A stretch of DNA of 63,768 nt. Origin: an uncultured Monoglobus sp. (GTDB taxonomy: Bacteria; Bacillota; Clostridia; Monoglobales; Monoglobaceae). Every line of letters starts with the position of its first letter. Position 1 is the stretch's first letter. A program made the translations under genes and the position numbers. Positions 43,179 to 51,967 of the stretch are shown one piece after another. The notes beneath the pieces were generated by a model that was given only the letters and a program-made list of their open reading frames with translations, was not told where the DNA came from and ran no database searches. Location: positions 1 to 63,768 of the forward strand of contig CANRGH010000011.1 in assembly GCA_947630135.1 (NCBI GenBank), given 5' to 3'.

Positions 43179-44938
43179 TACATTATCTTGGCCACGCCGG
43201 AGTATACCTGGCCCCTCGGGCCGTCGATCGTCACGGTCGTGCCGTTCTTGAGTATCTTTGTCGCTCCGTCAACGCCGACAAGAACCGGAATATCCAGAGT
43301 CATTCCCACAACGGCCGCGTGAGACGTGGCGCCGCCGACCTCGGTGATAATGGCCGCGGCGCGTCTGCAAAGGGAAATGAGCTCGTTATTCGTCTCGTGG
43401 ATAACCAGAATGTCTCCGTCCTCAAAGTTCTTGAGCGCGTCGTTGTTGCTTGCCGCGACGCAAACCTTGCCGCTGACCGAATTGGTCGAGAAGCTCTGGC
43501 CCGCAGCCAGCATATCTCCGACAAGCTGAACCTTGAGCACGTTTGTGGTTCCGCTGATGCCGAGCGGCGATCCGCCCGTCAGAACGACAACGTCGCCCTT
43601 TTTGACTATATCGGTCTCCTCAACGGCGCAATCTACCGCGTGGGTAAACAGCTCGTCGCTGGTGTTCTTCATCTCGGTCAGTATCGGCGTAATGCCCCAG
43701 CTCAGATTAAGCTGACGCCACGCCTTTTTGCTCATGGTTCCCGCGATGATTGGGCAGCTCGGGCGGTACGCGGCGATCTGGCGCGGGGTGTATCCCGACT
43801 TTGAAACCGTGATGATCGCCGTGGCTCCAAGATCATGAGCGGTGGTGCATGACGAATGGCTTATGGCGTTTGAAACGCTGGGCGACTGCTCAATGTGCCG
43901 CGACTCAAACTGAGCTATGTAATCTATCTTTTCCTCGGTCTTGTTGCAGATCTGCGCCATTGTCTTGAGCGCGCGGACGGGATATTTGCCCACCGCCGTC
44001 TCGCCGGACAGCATAACGATCGAGGTGCCGTCATAAACGGCGTTCGCGACGTCGGAGATCTCCGCACGGGTCGGGCGCGGATTGTGGGTTATGCTCTCAA
44101 GCATCTGCGTCGCGGTGACAACCATCTTGCCCGCGCTGTAGCACTGCTGAATGAGCTTTTTCTGGATCGCGGGCAGCTCGTCAAACGAGATCTCAACGCC
44201 CATGTCGCCTCTGGCGACCATGATGCCGTCGCTGACCTTTAAGATCGACTCAACGTTGTCAACGCCCTGCTTGTTCTCTATCTTTGAGATGATCTGGATA
44301 TCCTCTCCGCCGTTCTGCTCAAGGATCCTCTTGATCTCAAGCACGTCAAACGCCGAGCGCACGAACGATGCGGCGATAAAGTCAAAGTCCTGCTCAATGC
44401 CGAACTTGATGTCGGCCTCATCCTTCTCGCTCATATACTCCATGCTGAGCTCTATTCCCGGGATGTTGATGCTCTTGTGGTTGCTGACCGGGCCGCCGTT
44501 CATGACCTCGCAGACCACGTCGCCGCCCTTGACGTTCGACACTACCATCTCAATCAGGCCGTCGTCGATCAAAATTCTGTCGCCCGGGCGCACGTCCTCG
44601 GCGAGATGCTTGTATGTAATCATTGTGCGCTTTTGGTCGCCCAGTATCTTTTTGGGCGTCAAGGTGAACATCTGACCGGTCTCAAGCATTATGCCGCCGT
44701 CTTTAAAGTCGCCGGTCCTGACCTCGGGGCCCTTGGTGTCAAGCAGCAGCGCGATCGGCAGATTGAGCTCCTCGCGCATTTTCTTTACCGCGTTTATGCG
44801 CACAAGATGCTCCTCGTGCGTACCGTGCGAAAAGTTAATTCTGGCGCAGTTCATTCCGCCCAGCATAAGCTTTCTCAGCACCTCGGGATCGTCGGTGGCG
44901 GGACCTAAGGTGCAGATGATTTTTGTTTTTCTTGTCAT
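43178..44938 (-). CDS. pyk: Pyruvate kinase with C-terminal PEP-utiliser-like domain
   Basis: A 586-residue pyruvate kinase making pyruvate and ATP. TKIICTLGPATDD, the catalytic-loop IISKIENKQGVDN and MVARGDMGVEI are the family motifs. Residues about 475-586 are the extra mobile domain of Bacillus and Clostridium enzymes, with GGATSHAAVVGMTLDIPVLVG-type sequence (quoted part GGATSHAAVVG). It starts 5 nt after mtrB and overlaps the thioesterase gene, so the three form one operon. Placement behind mtrB is the odd point. Confidence 0.97.
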   Translation of the reverse strand: MTRKTKIICTLGPATDDPEVLRKLMLGGMNCARINFSHGTHEEHLVRINAVKKMREELNLPIALLLDTKGPEVRTGDFKDGGIMLETGQMFTLTPKKILGDQKRTMITYKHLAEDVRPGDRILIDDGLIEMVVSNVKGGDVVCEVMNGGPVSNHKSINIPGIELSMEYMSEKDEADIKFGIEQDFDFIAASFVRSAFDVLEIKRILEQNGGEDIQIISKIENKQGVDNVESILKVSDGIMVARGDMGVEISFDELPAIQKKLIQQCYSAGKMVVTATQMLESITHNPRPTRAEISDVANAVYDGTSIVMLSGETAVGKYPVRALKTMAQICNKTEEKIDYIAQFESRHIEQSPSVSNAISHSSCTTAHDLGATAIITVSKSGYTPRQIAAYRPSCPIIAGTMSKKAWRQLNLSWGITPILTEMKNTSDELFTHAVDCAVEETDIVKKGDVVVLTGGSPLGISGTTNVLKVQLVGDMLAAGQSFSTNSVSGKVCVAASNNDALKNFEDGDILVIHETNNELISLCRRAAAIITEVGGATSHAAVVGMTLDIPVLVGVDGATKILKNGTTVTIDGPRGQVYSGVAKIM

Positions 44939-44943
44939 GTTTT

Positions 44944-45171
44944 TTATACCTCCCCTACGTTTATTACTCCTGTTTTCGTATATAATTTTGCTTTTCCTCT
45001 GATTTTTATCGCCGACGTGTTCTCGGTGAACTGGGCGATATACGCCTCACCCTTGTCAAGCTTCTCGGTGTGATGAAACTTCGTGTCTCTGCCGCGCGTG
45101 AGGCCGATGATCGTGACACCGTCCTCCTCGGCGAGAACAGTCACATAATCTCCGAAAGCGTTAACGTCCAT
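44944..45171 (-). CDS. mtrB: Tryptophan RNA-binding attenuation protein TRAP
   Basis: A 75-residue protein that aligns with B. subtilis TRAP without gaps and with the same numbering. The blocks DGV, IGLTRG, DTKFHH, EKLDKGE, IAQFTE and TSAIK are shared. RNA-contact residues Lys37, Lys56 and Arg58 and tryptophan-pocket residues Thr25, Gln47, Thr49 and Thr52 are kept. TRAP forms an 11-subunit ring that binds G/UAG repeats when loaded with tryptophan. In B. subtilis the gene is next to folE; here it precedes pyk by 5 nt. I see no run of G/UAG repeats in its leader or elsewhere in untranslated parts of the window. Confidence 0.95.
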   Translation of the reverse strand: MDVNAFGDYVTVLAEEDGVTIIGLTRGRDTKFHHTEKLDKGEAYIAQFTENTSAIKIRGKAKLYTKTGVINVGEV

Positions 45172-45204
45172 ACTCTGACCCCCTTAAAATTACTCTATGG
45201 AATA

Positions 45205-45233
45205 ATTATATAACAACCAAGACAAAAATGCAA
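45205..45233 (-). promoter_or_regulatory. SigA promoter of mtrB-pyk
   Basis: Minus strand: TTGCAT (45228-45233), 17-bp spacer, TATAAT (45205-45210), 33 bp upstream of the mtrB ATG. Confidence 0.85.
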
Positions 45234-45261
45234 GAAAAATATATTTAAAATTTATATAATT

Positions 45262-45292
45262 TTACAAAAATATTGTTTTAAATCAATATTTT
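45262..45292 (-). terminator. Terminator of yunB
   Basis: AT-rich stem AAAATATTG/CAATATTTT (45284-45292 with 45267-45275) followed by T-rich sequence on the minus strand; overlaps the stop codon. Confidence 0.6.
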
Positions 45293-46014
45293 CATTGTTT
45301 TTCGGCTGCCTGACCTCCGCCGATCGCCGCCAATGGCGTGTCCCCAACTATTATCGTTTCGGCTATGGGGATCTCGGTCACTATGTCGTCCCCGCTCGCG
45401 CGCACGGGGGTGTTAACGCCCATTTCAGCGGTCACTTTCACGCTTATCAGGTGGCGCGTCTGATTGATTCCCGCCGCTTCAAACGAGTCGCTGAAATCTA
45501 TATGTATATTCTCGTCGGTCATGACCTTGATTTTTACCGGAAATCCCAGCGCGGAATAAAAACGATCGGAAAACATCGACATGATCGGGATAAAAACCTC
45601 AACGCTGTTTATTCTGTCGATCCTGTTTTGAATATCCCGGGTCAGCCGCGACTTGAAGGTGTTAAAGCTCTTGTAATCTACCGAAAGGCTCAATATCCTT
45701 CCCCGGCTGTCCGTCTCCTTTTTTACAAGCGCGTCATAATTAACGCCGCCGTTTTCCACTGCGTCGCTCACCGCGTCATTACATTCCCTGATGACAAGGC
45801 TGCTCAAATTTGAAAGCGCCATATCCCGCACAAGCGGATCGATCCGCCGCTCAATCCCCGAGAACGTATACGCTAAAGCCGTGGCGGTCAGTATCAGCAC
45901 AACGATCAGCTTGAGCCTCTTTTTCGCTCTCTTAAAATCCCCGCGCGGCCTACGCGGTCTTTTCCTCTTTTTTGTCGCAAATCTCCCCCTCAGCCTCCCG
46001 AAGCGCCGTTTCAT
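45292..46014 (-). CDS. yunB: Sporulation protein YunB
   Basis: A 240-residue protein with a strongly basic N terminus (about 35 residues, many Arg/Lys), one membrane helix near residues 36-52, and an extracytoplasmic domain typical of YunB, with ECNDAVSDAV and NRINSVEVFIPI-like segments (IDRINSVEVFIPI). YunB is needed for normal sporulation in B. subtilis; its biochemical role is unknown. ATG 46014 is chosen with GGGTGAT upstream; GTG 46023 is in frame. It is monocistronic. Confidence 0.9.
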   Translation of the reverse strand: MKRRFGRLRGRFATKKRKRPRRPRGDFKRAKKRLKLIVVLILTATALAYTFSGIERRIDPLVRDMALSNLSSLVIRECNDAVSDAVENGGVNYDALVKKETDSRGRILSLSVDYKSFNTFKSRLTRDIQNRIDRINSVEVFIPIMSMFSDRFYSALGFPVKIKVMTDENIHIDFSDSFEAAGINQTRHLISVKVTAEMGVNTPVRASGDDIVTEIPIAETIIVGDTPLAAIGGGQAAEKQ

Positions 46015-46030
46015 AGCAATCACCCGATTT

Positions 46031-46059
46031 ATTATATGCGGGTTTTCAATTCGTGTTAA
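46031..46059 (-). promoter_or_regulatory. Possible promoter of yunB
   Basis: Minus strand: TTAACA (46054-46059), 17-bp spacer, TATAAT (46031-46036). This looks like SigA, although the gene is under sporulation control in B. subtilis. The -35 overlaps the T tract of the hairpin at 46063. Confidence 0.55.
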
Positions 46060-46062
46060 AAA

Positions 46063-46079
46063 GTCGCCCGCTGGGCGAC
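46063..46079 (-). terminator. Second hairpin terminator upstream of yunB
   Basis: Perfect 7-bp stem GTCGCCC/GGGCGAC with a 3-nt loop, followed on the minus strand by five T. It is 63 nt beyond the tmcAL terminator. Confidence 0.75.
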
Positions 46080-46142
46080 CATATAAAAACGTGCGTGGTT
46101 ATACTTAATATGTAAGAGCTTTGGTGAGTTTTTACATATAAA

Positions 46143-46176
46143 AAAGCCGGATGCGCCATGAGGCAAATCCGGCTTT
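46143..46176 (-). terminator. Terminator of tmcAL
   Basis: Perfect 10-bp stem AAAGCCGGAT/ATCCGGCTTT (46167-46176 with 46143-46152), then T-rich sequence on the minus strand. Confidence 0.88.
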
Positions 46177-46180
46177 CATC

Positions 46181-47311
46181 TTACGCCAAATCATATATCG
46201 CGTCAAAGACAAGCTCCTTGTCCCATATCTTAACCGCTTTGGGATCGTCTTTTACGTTGTTGCGGTTTTTGGCGAGCGGCAGCGAGGCGGTCTTTTTCGC
46301 TTCGTGGAGCAGAGCGCGGCCTCGGTCGTTAAAATCAAGAATTTTAATATATCGTGGCGGGGCCGCCGCGTCGGCGCGGGTGATCCCCAGAAACGCGCTT
46401 AACACAACGCGTCTTATTCTGCTGTGGGCGTATCGCTTGGATTTTATGTTATCGCAAAGCTCCGCGAATGACCGCGAGCCGCGGGCCGCCGCTATCAGCT
46501 TGTTTTCAAGGCCCTCGGCAATGTCGGCAATATATTTCAGCTCATCCGGGCCAGAGAGCAGCAGCTTTGAGATAATCGCGGCGCTCAGATTTTCAATATC
46601 ATGAATTTCGGCGTTTTTATAAAGCCTATCAAGATTTTCTGGCACCGCGTCAAAGGCTTTTCCTCCTCCGCTGAGCAGCGCTTTCCGCACGGCTGACGCG
46701 GACGCGAATTTTCCGCTTATCACGCCGTCGTCATGTTCGGACACATGCCGCTTCACGGCTATCGGCTTCATTCCGCTCTCAAAGCGCAGCAGCGCCTTTA
46801 TATACTCGACCGCGAGGATATTGTTTGGACCCGAGATAAGCTCCGCCGCGCGTCCGCCGAGCATACGTCCGACCGCCACGGCCCGCGCGGTGAAAAACGG
46901 CTTTCCGAAATCAAGCTCCGACTTCAGCGCGTCCTTAAAACGCGGCGGCTCAAAAGCCAGCAACTCCGCGGTTTTTTTAAGCAGCTCCGTGTCCGCCGCC
47001 TCGGTTCCGAAAGCGAGGCTGTCGATCACGCCGAGGCTGTCCAGAACATAAACGGCGTTCCGCGCGAACCGTTCCGCCGTCTGTACGGCGTGGACTGCGG
47101 GCAGCTCAAGCACCAGATCCATGCCGCATTTGAGCGCGGCTCGGGCGCGTATGCTTTTATCAAAAACCGCTATGTCGCCGCGCTGCATATAATTTCCGCT
47201 CATAACACCGACAACGGCGTCAAAGCCGTACTCGTTTTTCAATATGTCGATCAGATACTTGTGGCCGTTGTGGAACGGATTGAACTCACAGACCACTCCG
47301 CATACATTCAT
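46181..47311 (-). CDS. tmcAL: tRNA(Met) cytidine acetate ligase TmcAL
   Basis: A 376-residue nucleotidyltransferase-fold enzyme (YlbM). CGVVCEFNPFHNGHKYLI holds the nucleotide-binding HxGH motif, and SGNYMQRGD is typical. TmcAL makes N4-acetylcytidine at the wobble base of elongator tRNA-Met with acetate and ATP. It follows proC by 58 nt, with an inverted repeat between them, and ends at a strong terminator. Confidence 0.93.
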   Translation of the reverse strand: MNVCGVVCEFNPFHNGHKYLIDILKNEYGFDAVVGVMSGNYMQRGDIAVFDKSIRARAALKCGMDLVLELPAVHAVQTAERFARNAVYVLDSLGVIDSLAFGTEAADTELLKKTAELLAFEPPRFKDALKSELDFGKPFFTARAVAVGRMLGGRAAELISGPNNILAVEYIKALLRFESGMKPIAVKRHVSEHDDGVISGKFASASAVRKALLSGGGKAFDAVPENLDRLYKNAEIHDIENLSAAIISKLLLSGPDELKYIADIAEGLENKLIAAARGSRSFAELCDNIKSKRYAHSRIRRVVLSAFLGITRADAAAPPRYIKILDFNDRGRALLHEAKKTASLPLAKNRNNVKDDPKAVKIWDKELVFDAIYDLA

Positions 47312-47331
47312 GGAACGACCTCCTAAAATCT

Positions 47332-47354
47332 ATCCGCCGGGCATGCCCGACGGA
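47332..47354. repeat. Palindrome between proC and tmcAL
   Basis: Near-perfect palindrome ATCCG-C-CGGGCATGCCCG-A-CGGAT; no T tract. It may be a weak attenuator or an operator; its role is unknown. Confidence 0.5.
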
Positions 47355-47369
47355 TGAAGCAATTGCAAA

Positions 47370-48158
47370 TTATAACGCGTCCGCTTTGCTGACGCAGGCG
47401 TCGATCGCGCTCTGCACCGACGATCTGAAGCCCGTTCTCTCAAGCTCGCACACCGCCGCAATCGTGGTGCCGCCGGGGCTGCACACATTATCCTTGAGCT
47501 GCTCGGGATGCGCGCCGGTCTCAAGAACCATTTTCGCGCTGCCCTCAACCGCCTTGGCCGCGAGCTTAAGCGCCAAGGCTTTGGGAATTCCGTATTTCAC
47601 GCCGCTGTCGGCCATCGCGTCGATCAGCATGTAGATATATGCCGGGCTGCTGCTGTGGAGGGCGATCGCTGCGTTCACGTATTTTTCCTCAAGAATTACC
47701 GTCTCGCCTATTCCCTCAAGCAGATCACCGATCATTTTAAGCTCCTCGCCGCTTATGTTCTTGTTCGGCGTTATAACCGTCATGCCGCAGCCGACAAGCG
47801 CGGGGGTGTTGGGCATGGTGCGGATAATTTTTTTATCTTCCCCGATAGATTTTTCCAAGGTCTCAAGGCTTATTCCCGCGGCGATCGAAACATATATCCT
47901 GCCGTCTTTGCCGCTAAGCTCATCCAAAACTGCGGGCATGACGTTCGGCTTGACCGCGAGGACGACAATGTCAGCCACATCCTCAACCCCGGCGGCAGAG
48001 CCCGCGGGGGTTATGCCCTCGCTTTCAGCCATCGCTCCGAGCTTTTCAGCGTCGGTGTCAAACACAACGATGTTTTCCGCCGGAACCTTTCCGGATGAAA
48101 TAAAGCCTTTGATCAGCGCGGAAGCCATGTTGCCGCCGCCGATAAATCCGATAGTCAT
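47370..48158 (-). CDS. proC: Pyrroline-5-carboxylate reductase
   Basis: A 262-residue ProC, last step of proline synthesis. IGFIGGGNMASALIKG binds NAD(P)H. The C-terminal CSPGGTTIAAVCELE is the substrate-site signature. GGAGAG precedes ATG 48158. No proA or proB is near, so 1-pyrroline-5-carboxylate may come from elsewhere. Confidence 0.97.
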   Translation of the reverse strand: MTIGFIGGGNMASALIKGFISSGKVPAENIVVFDTDAEKLGAMAESEGITPAGSAAGVEDVADIVVLAVKPNVMPAVLDELSGKDGRIYVSIAAGISLETLEKSIGEDKKIIRTMPNTPALVGCGMTVITPNKNISGEELKMIGDLLEGIGETVILEEKYVNAAIALHSSSPAYIYMLIDAMADSGVKYGIPKALALKLAAKAVEGSAKMVLETGAHPEQLKDNVCSPGGTTIAAVCELERTGFRSSVQSAIDACVSKADAL

Positions 48159-48189
48159 AATTATCTCTCCAATCTTAATAAAACGGAAC

Positions 48190-48208
48190 GGGCGGATCAG
48201 ATCCGCCC
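48190..48208 (-). terminator. Hairpin after purB
   Basis: Perfect 8-bp stem GGGCGGAT/ATCCGCCC with a 3-nt loop; minus strand continues GTTCCGTTTTAT, a weak T tract. The stem is the same as in the palindrome at 272-290. Confidence 0.55.
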
Positions 48209-48214
48209 TCGTTA

Positions 48215-49642
48215 TTACACGGTCAGCTCAACCTCGTCCGCCGCGGCGCTTCCGGCGAGTACCGGATCAACGTATTCGGCGATAAACTCGGTCACCTGAC
48301 TTTCGCTTCTGCCTATGAAATTCTCGGGCTTTAATATGCCCTCAATGTCGTCTCTGCTTAAGTTAAACGCCGGGTCGGCGATTATGCGCTCGATCAGATC
48401 GTTGGCGCCGCCCTGCTCTTTAACGACCTTTCCGGCCTCCATTGAATGTTCGCGGATAAGCTCGTGAAGCTCCTGACGGTCCCCGCCCGCCTTGACCGCG
48501 TCCATAAGAATGTTTTCGGTGGCCATAAACGGCAGCTCCGACATTATCCTGTTGCGTATCACTTTGGGATAAACCACAAGCCCCGAGGCGACGTTCATAT
48601 AAATATTGAGTATCGCGTCAACCGCCAGAAATCCCTCGGCGACGCTCAAACGTTTGTTTGCCGAGTCGTCGAGAGTGCGCTCGAACCACTGTGTGGACGA
48701 GGTTATGGCGGGATTCACCGCGTCAACCAGCACATAGCGGGCCAGCGAGCATATGCGCTCGCTGCGCATCGGGTTGCGCTTGTACGCCATCGCCGACGAG
48801 CCGATCTGCGATTTTTCAAACGGCTCCTCGATCTCCTTGAGGTGCTGGAGCAGACGTATGTCGTTGGCGAACTTATACGCGCTCTGCGCTATGTCGCTCA
48901 GCACCGACAGCATGTGATAGTCGACCTTTCTCGAATAGGTCTGGCCCGAAACAGGATAGAAGTTGTCATATCCCATCTTCTCGCAGATCTTTTTGTCAAG
49001 CTCCTTGACCTTCTCTATATCATTGTCAAACAGTTCCATAAAGCTGGCCTGGGTTCCGGTCGTGCCCTTGCAGCCGAGCAGCGCCTTGCGCGAGAGCTGA
49101 AAGTCGATATTCTCAAGGTCCATCAAAAGCTCCCATATCCACAGCGACGCGCGCTTGCCCACAGTCGTGAGCTGCGCCGCCTGAAAATGAGTAAATCCGA
49201 GCGTAGGCATCGCCTTATATTTAAGCGCGAAATCGCGCAGCAGCGAGATCACCTTGACCACCTTGCCGCGGATAAGCTCAAGCGCCTCGTTCATGATAAT
49301 AAGGTCTGTGTTGTCGCCCACATAGCACGATGTGGCACCGAGATGAATTATGCCCTTCGCCTTCGGGCACTGCAGGCCGTAGGCGTAAACATGGGACATA
49401 ACGTCATGGCGCACCTCTTTTTCACGGGCTTCGGCCTCGGCGTAATTTATATTGTCCATATTGGCCCTGAGCTCGTCGACCTGCTCGCGGGTCACGTTAA
49501 GGCCAAGCTCCATCTCGGACTCGGCCAGAGCGACCCACAGTCTGCGCCATGTTTTAAATTTCTTATCGGGCGAGAAGAGATACTTCATCTCGCTGCTCGC
49601 GTAGCGCGAGCTTAACGGGCTTTCGTATATATCCTTGCTCAT
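48215..49642 (-). CDS. purB: Adenylosuccinate lyase
   Basis: A 475-residue PurB acting twice in purine synthesis. The fumarase/aspartase signature GSSAMAYKRNPMRSE (catalytic Ser region) is present, with HLGATSCYVGDN in the middle. It overlaps the aspartate aminotransferase gene by 4 nt (ATGA). The pairing fits, since aspartate feeds the reaction before PurB. Confidence 0.97.
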   Translation of the reverse strand: MSKDIYESPLSSRYASSEMKYLFSPDKKFKTWRRLWVALAESEMELGLNVTREQVDELRANMDNINYAEAEAREKEVRHDVMSHVYAYGLQCPKAKGIIHLGATSCYVGDNTDLIIMNEALELIRGKVVKVISLLRDFALKYKAMPTLGFTHFQAAQLTTVGKRASLWIWELLMDLENIDFQLSRKALLGCKGTTGTQASFMELFDNDIEKVKELDKKICEKMGYDNFYPVSGQTYSRKVDYHMLSVLSDIAQSAYKFANDIRLLQHLKEIEEPFEKSQIGSSAMAYKRNPMRSERICSLARYVLVDAVNPAITSSTQWFERTLDDSANKRLSVAEGFLAVDAILNIYMNVASGLVVYPKVIRNRIMSELPFMATENILMDAVKAGGDRQELHELIREHSMEAGKVVKEQGGANDLIERIIADPAFNLSRDDIEGILKPENFIGRSESQVTEFIAEYVDPVLAGSAAADEVELTV

Positions 49643-50838
49643 TTACATTCTCCTTTTAAATACTTCTCCAGACGGTCAAGTCCGGTCTTGATATTCTCCA
49701 TTGACGTGGCGTAGGACAGGCGGACATAGCCGTCAATTCCGAAGCCCTCGCTGGGCACCATGGCCACCAGCGCCTTGTCAAGCACGTCGGCGCAGAACTC
49801 GTTGGCGGTGTTGATCATCTTTCCGTAATGCTCCTTACCCAGGGAATCGCGCACATTCATAAAGATATAAAACGCACCGTGGGGATTGAGGCAGCTTACG
49901 CCGTCGATCGAGTTGATGCGCTTCACCATATAGTCGCGGCGGGATATGTATTCGCGTCTCATGTCGTCGATCACGCTCTGGTCGCCGTCAAGCGCCTCGA
50001 CCGAGGCGGCCTGCGCGATCGAGCAGGGGTTTGAGGTCATGTGGCTCTGAATATTCGACACAGCCTTGGCGATCTCGGGCTCGGCTGCGATATAGCCTAT
50101 TCTCCAGCCGGTCATGCAGTAGGCCTTTGCCATTCCGTTCACGATTATCGTCAGCCTTCTTATATCATCGCCCAGAGTCGCGATGTTAACATGCTCTCCC
50201 TCATAGGCCAGCTTTTCATATATTTCGTCAAACACAACATAGATATTATACTCGACGCAGATCTTCGCGATCTCCTCAAGCTCCGCTTTGGTGTAAAGCA
50301 TACCCGTGGGGTTGCTCGGGGTGTTGAGGATAAGCGCTCTTGTCTTCGGAGTGATCGCCGCCCGAAGCTGGTCGGGAGTGAACTTGAACTCATTCTCCTC
50401 GGTGGTGTCGATGTAAACCGGAACAGCATCCGCGATCTTTATCATCTCTGGATAGCTTACCCAATACGGCGCGGGCAGGATGACCTCGTCGCCGGGGTCG
50501 CATATGCAGATAAACACGTTTGACAGCGCGTGCTTTCCGCCGTTGCTGACCGCTATGTTTGAAACGTCATAGTCAAGGCCCGTGTCGCGCTTGATCTTGC
50601 GGCAGATCGCGCGCTTGAGCTCGAGCGTTCCGGAAGCGGGGGTGTATCTCGTGAAGTTGTCGTTAATGGCCTTAATTCCCGCTTGTTTTACGTTTTCGGG
50701 AGTGTCAAAGTCGGGCTCGCCCGCTCCGAAACCGACGACCGGGATGCCCTCTTTTTTCATTTCCTTATATCTCGCGTCAATGGCGAGTGTGGGTGAAGGA
50801 GAAATCTTTTTAGCTTTTTCAGAAATATACAGTGACAT
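49639..50838 (-). CDS. aspB: Aspartate aminotransferase, class I
   Basis: A 399-residue PLP enzyme of the AspB/1-beta subgroup, converting oxaloacetate and glutamate to aspartate. FGAGEPDFDTP opens the fold, NTPSNPTG contacts substrate, and the PLP lysine lies in NGMAKAYCMTGWRIGY. ATG 50838 has AGGAGG six nt upstream and is preferred to TTG 50844. It heads a transcript with purB. Confidence 0.93.
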   Translation of the reverse strand: MSLYISEKAKKISPSPTLAIDARYKEMKKEGIPVVGFGAGEPDFDTPENVKQAGIKAINDNFTRYTPASGTLELKRAICRKIKRDTGLDYDVSNIAVSNGGKHALSNVFICICDPGDEVILPAPYWVSYPEMIKIADAVPVYIDTTEENEFKFTPDQLRAAITPKTRALILNTPSNPTGMLYTKAELEEIAKICVEYNIYVVFDEIYEKLAYEGEHVNIATLGDDIRRLTIIVNGMAKAYCMTGWRIGYIAAEPEIAKAVSNIQSHMTSNPCSIAQAASVEALDGDQSVIDDMRREYISRRDYMVKRINSIDGVSCLNPHGAFYIFMNVRDSLGKEHYGKMINTANEFCADVLDKALVAMVPSEGFGIDGYVRLSYATSMENIKTGLDRLEKYLKGECK

Positions 50839-50870
50839 AATCAACCTCCTGATATAAATTAACTGTTAAT

Positions 50871-50899
50871 ATTTTAATATATTGACCCGCAAAATGCAA
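50871..50899 (-). promoter_or_regulatory. SigA promoter of aspB-purB
   Basis: Minus strand: TTGCAT (50894-50899), 17-bp spacer, TAAAAT (50871-50876). Confidence 0.72.
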
Positions 50900-50949
50900 G
50901 GTTATATTCAACAAAATTTGCACACTTGCGAGACTATTTTACAACATTC

Positions 50950-51336
50950 TTAAAAATCAATAAACTCGCCGACATCCGGGAACGCGTTTTCAATGTGATT
51001 TATCTCAAGCTCCGCAAGGTCGGTGTAGACCTCGATCACGTCGAACCTGAAGTCCGCCTCGATCGGATTTTCAAACAGGTACTGCTGCGCGGACTTTACC
51101 ATTCTTGCGACCTTGGTCCTGCTTACGCTCTCGGCGGCAAGTCCGTGCTCAATGTTCCTGCGCGTCTTGACCTCGGCAAACACCACCGCGCTTTCGTCCG
51201 GCGTTACTGCTATTATATCAAGCTCGCCGAATTTTGTGCGGTACTGCCGCTCCAGAATACGGTAGCCTTTGGAACGGAGCATTTCTTCGGCCGCGTTCTC
51301 GCCGAAATCGCCCATGTTTTTCTTATATCTGCTCAT
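50950..51336 (-). CDS. yraN: UPF0102 endonuclease-like protein YraN
   Basis: A 128-residue protein of the YraN/UPF0102 family, with a restriction-endonuclease-like fold. GENAAEEMLRSKGYRILERQ, FGELDIIA and VVFAEVKTRR carry the Glu, Asp and ExK residues of the fold. The function is unknown. It overlaps rnhB by 4 nt (ATGA), a common neighbourhood. Confidence 0.95.
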   Translation of the reverse strand: MSRYKKNMGDFGENAAEEMLRSKGYRILERQYRTKFGELDIIAVTPDESAVVFAEVKTRRNIEHGLAAESVSRTKVARMVKSAQQYLFENPIEADFRFDVIEVYTDLAELEINHIENAFPDVGEFIDF

Positions 51337-51947
51337 TTCGCGATCCCCAGCACCTTGTCGGTCATAAAGGTTTTTCTGTGGACTTCGCTTACGCCGAGCG
51401 CGCGTATCGCCTCGCAGTGCGCCTTGGTCCCGTAGCCCTTGTGCTTTTCAAATCCGTAGCCCGGATATTTTTCCGAAAGCTTGACCATGTACCTGTCCCT
51501 TGTCACCTTTGCCAAAATCGACGCCGCGGCGATCGTCTGCGATTTCGCGTCGCCTTTTACTATGTAGCGGCTTTCGATATTGTCAAACGGAATTCCGTCA
51601 TTGCCGTCAACAAGCAGAATGTCGGGCCTGATCTTAAGTCCGTTCACCGCGTTCTGCATGGCCTCATGCGTCGCGCGGCGGATGTTGATCTCGTCGATCA
51701 CGCTCTCGGGCACAAGGCTTACCGAATATGCGGCTGCCTTTTCGCAAATCACGTCAAAAAGCGCCTCGCGCTTTTTTTCGGAAAGCTTTTTTGAGTCGTT
51801 TATCCCGTCAATTATCAAGCCCTCGGGCAGGATAACGGCGGCCGCGCACACGGGACCCGCCAAAGGGCCGCGTCCCGCCTCGTCAATTCCGCATATCAGC
51901 TTTTTCCCCGATCCGTACAATTCGGTTTCAATTTCCAGCATACTCAT
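51333..51947 (-). CDS. rnhB: Ribonuclease HII
   Basis: A 204-residue RNase HII that removes RNA paired to DNA, including single ribonucleotides. GIDEAGRGPLAGPV holds the first acidic residues and LLVDGND a further catalytic Asp. It is in the run rbgA-rnhB-yraN, as in B. subtilis. Confidence 0.97.
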   Translation of the reverse strand: MSMLEIETELYGSGKKLICGIDEAGRGPLAGPVCAAAVILPEGLIIDGINDSKKLSEKKREALFDVICEKAAAYSVSLVPESVIDEINIRRATHEAMQNAVNGLKIRPDILLVDGNDGIPFDNIESRYIVKGDAKSQTIAAASILAKVTRDRYMVKLSEKYPGYGFEKHKGYGTKAHCEAIRALGVSEVHRKTFMTDKVLGIAK

Positions 51948-51967
51948 TGTTTTTCCCCCGTTTCGCG

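Noticed and set aside
45172-45210. TRAP-binding site in the mtrB leader
   Set aside because: Only a few irregular UAG/GAG/AAG triplets are present, too few and wrongly spaced for a TRAP target.
48446-49615. 389-codon plus-strand frame opposite purB
   Set aside because: Antisense shadow of purB, with no ribosome site or family motif.
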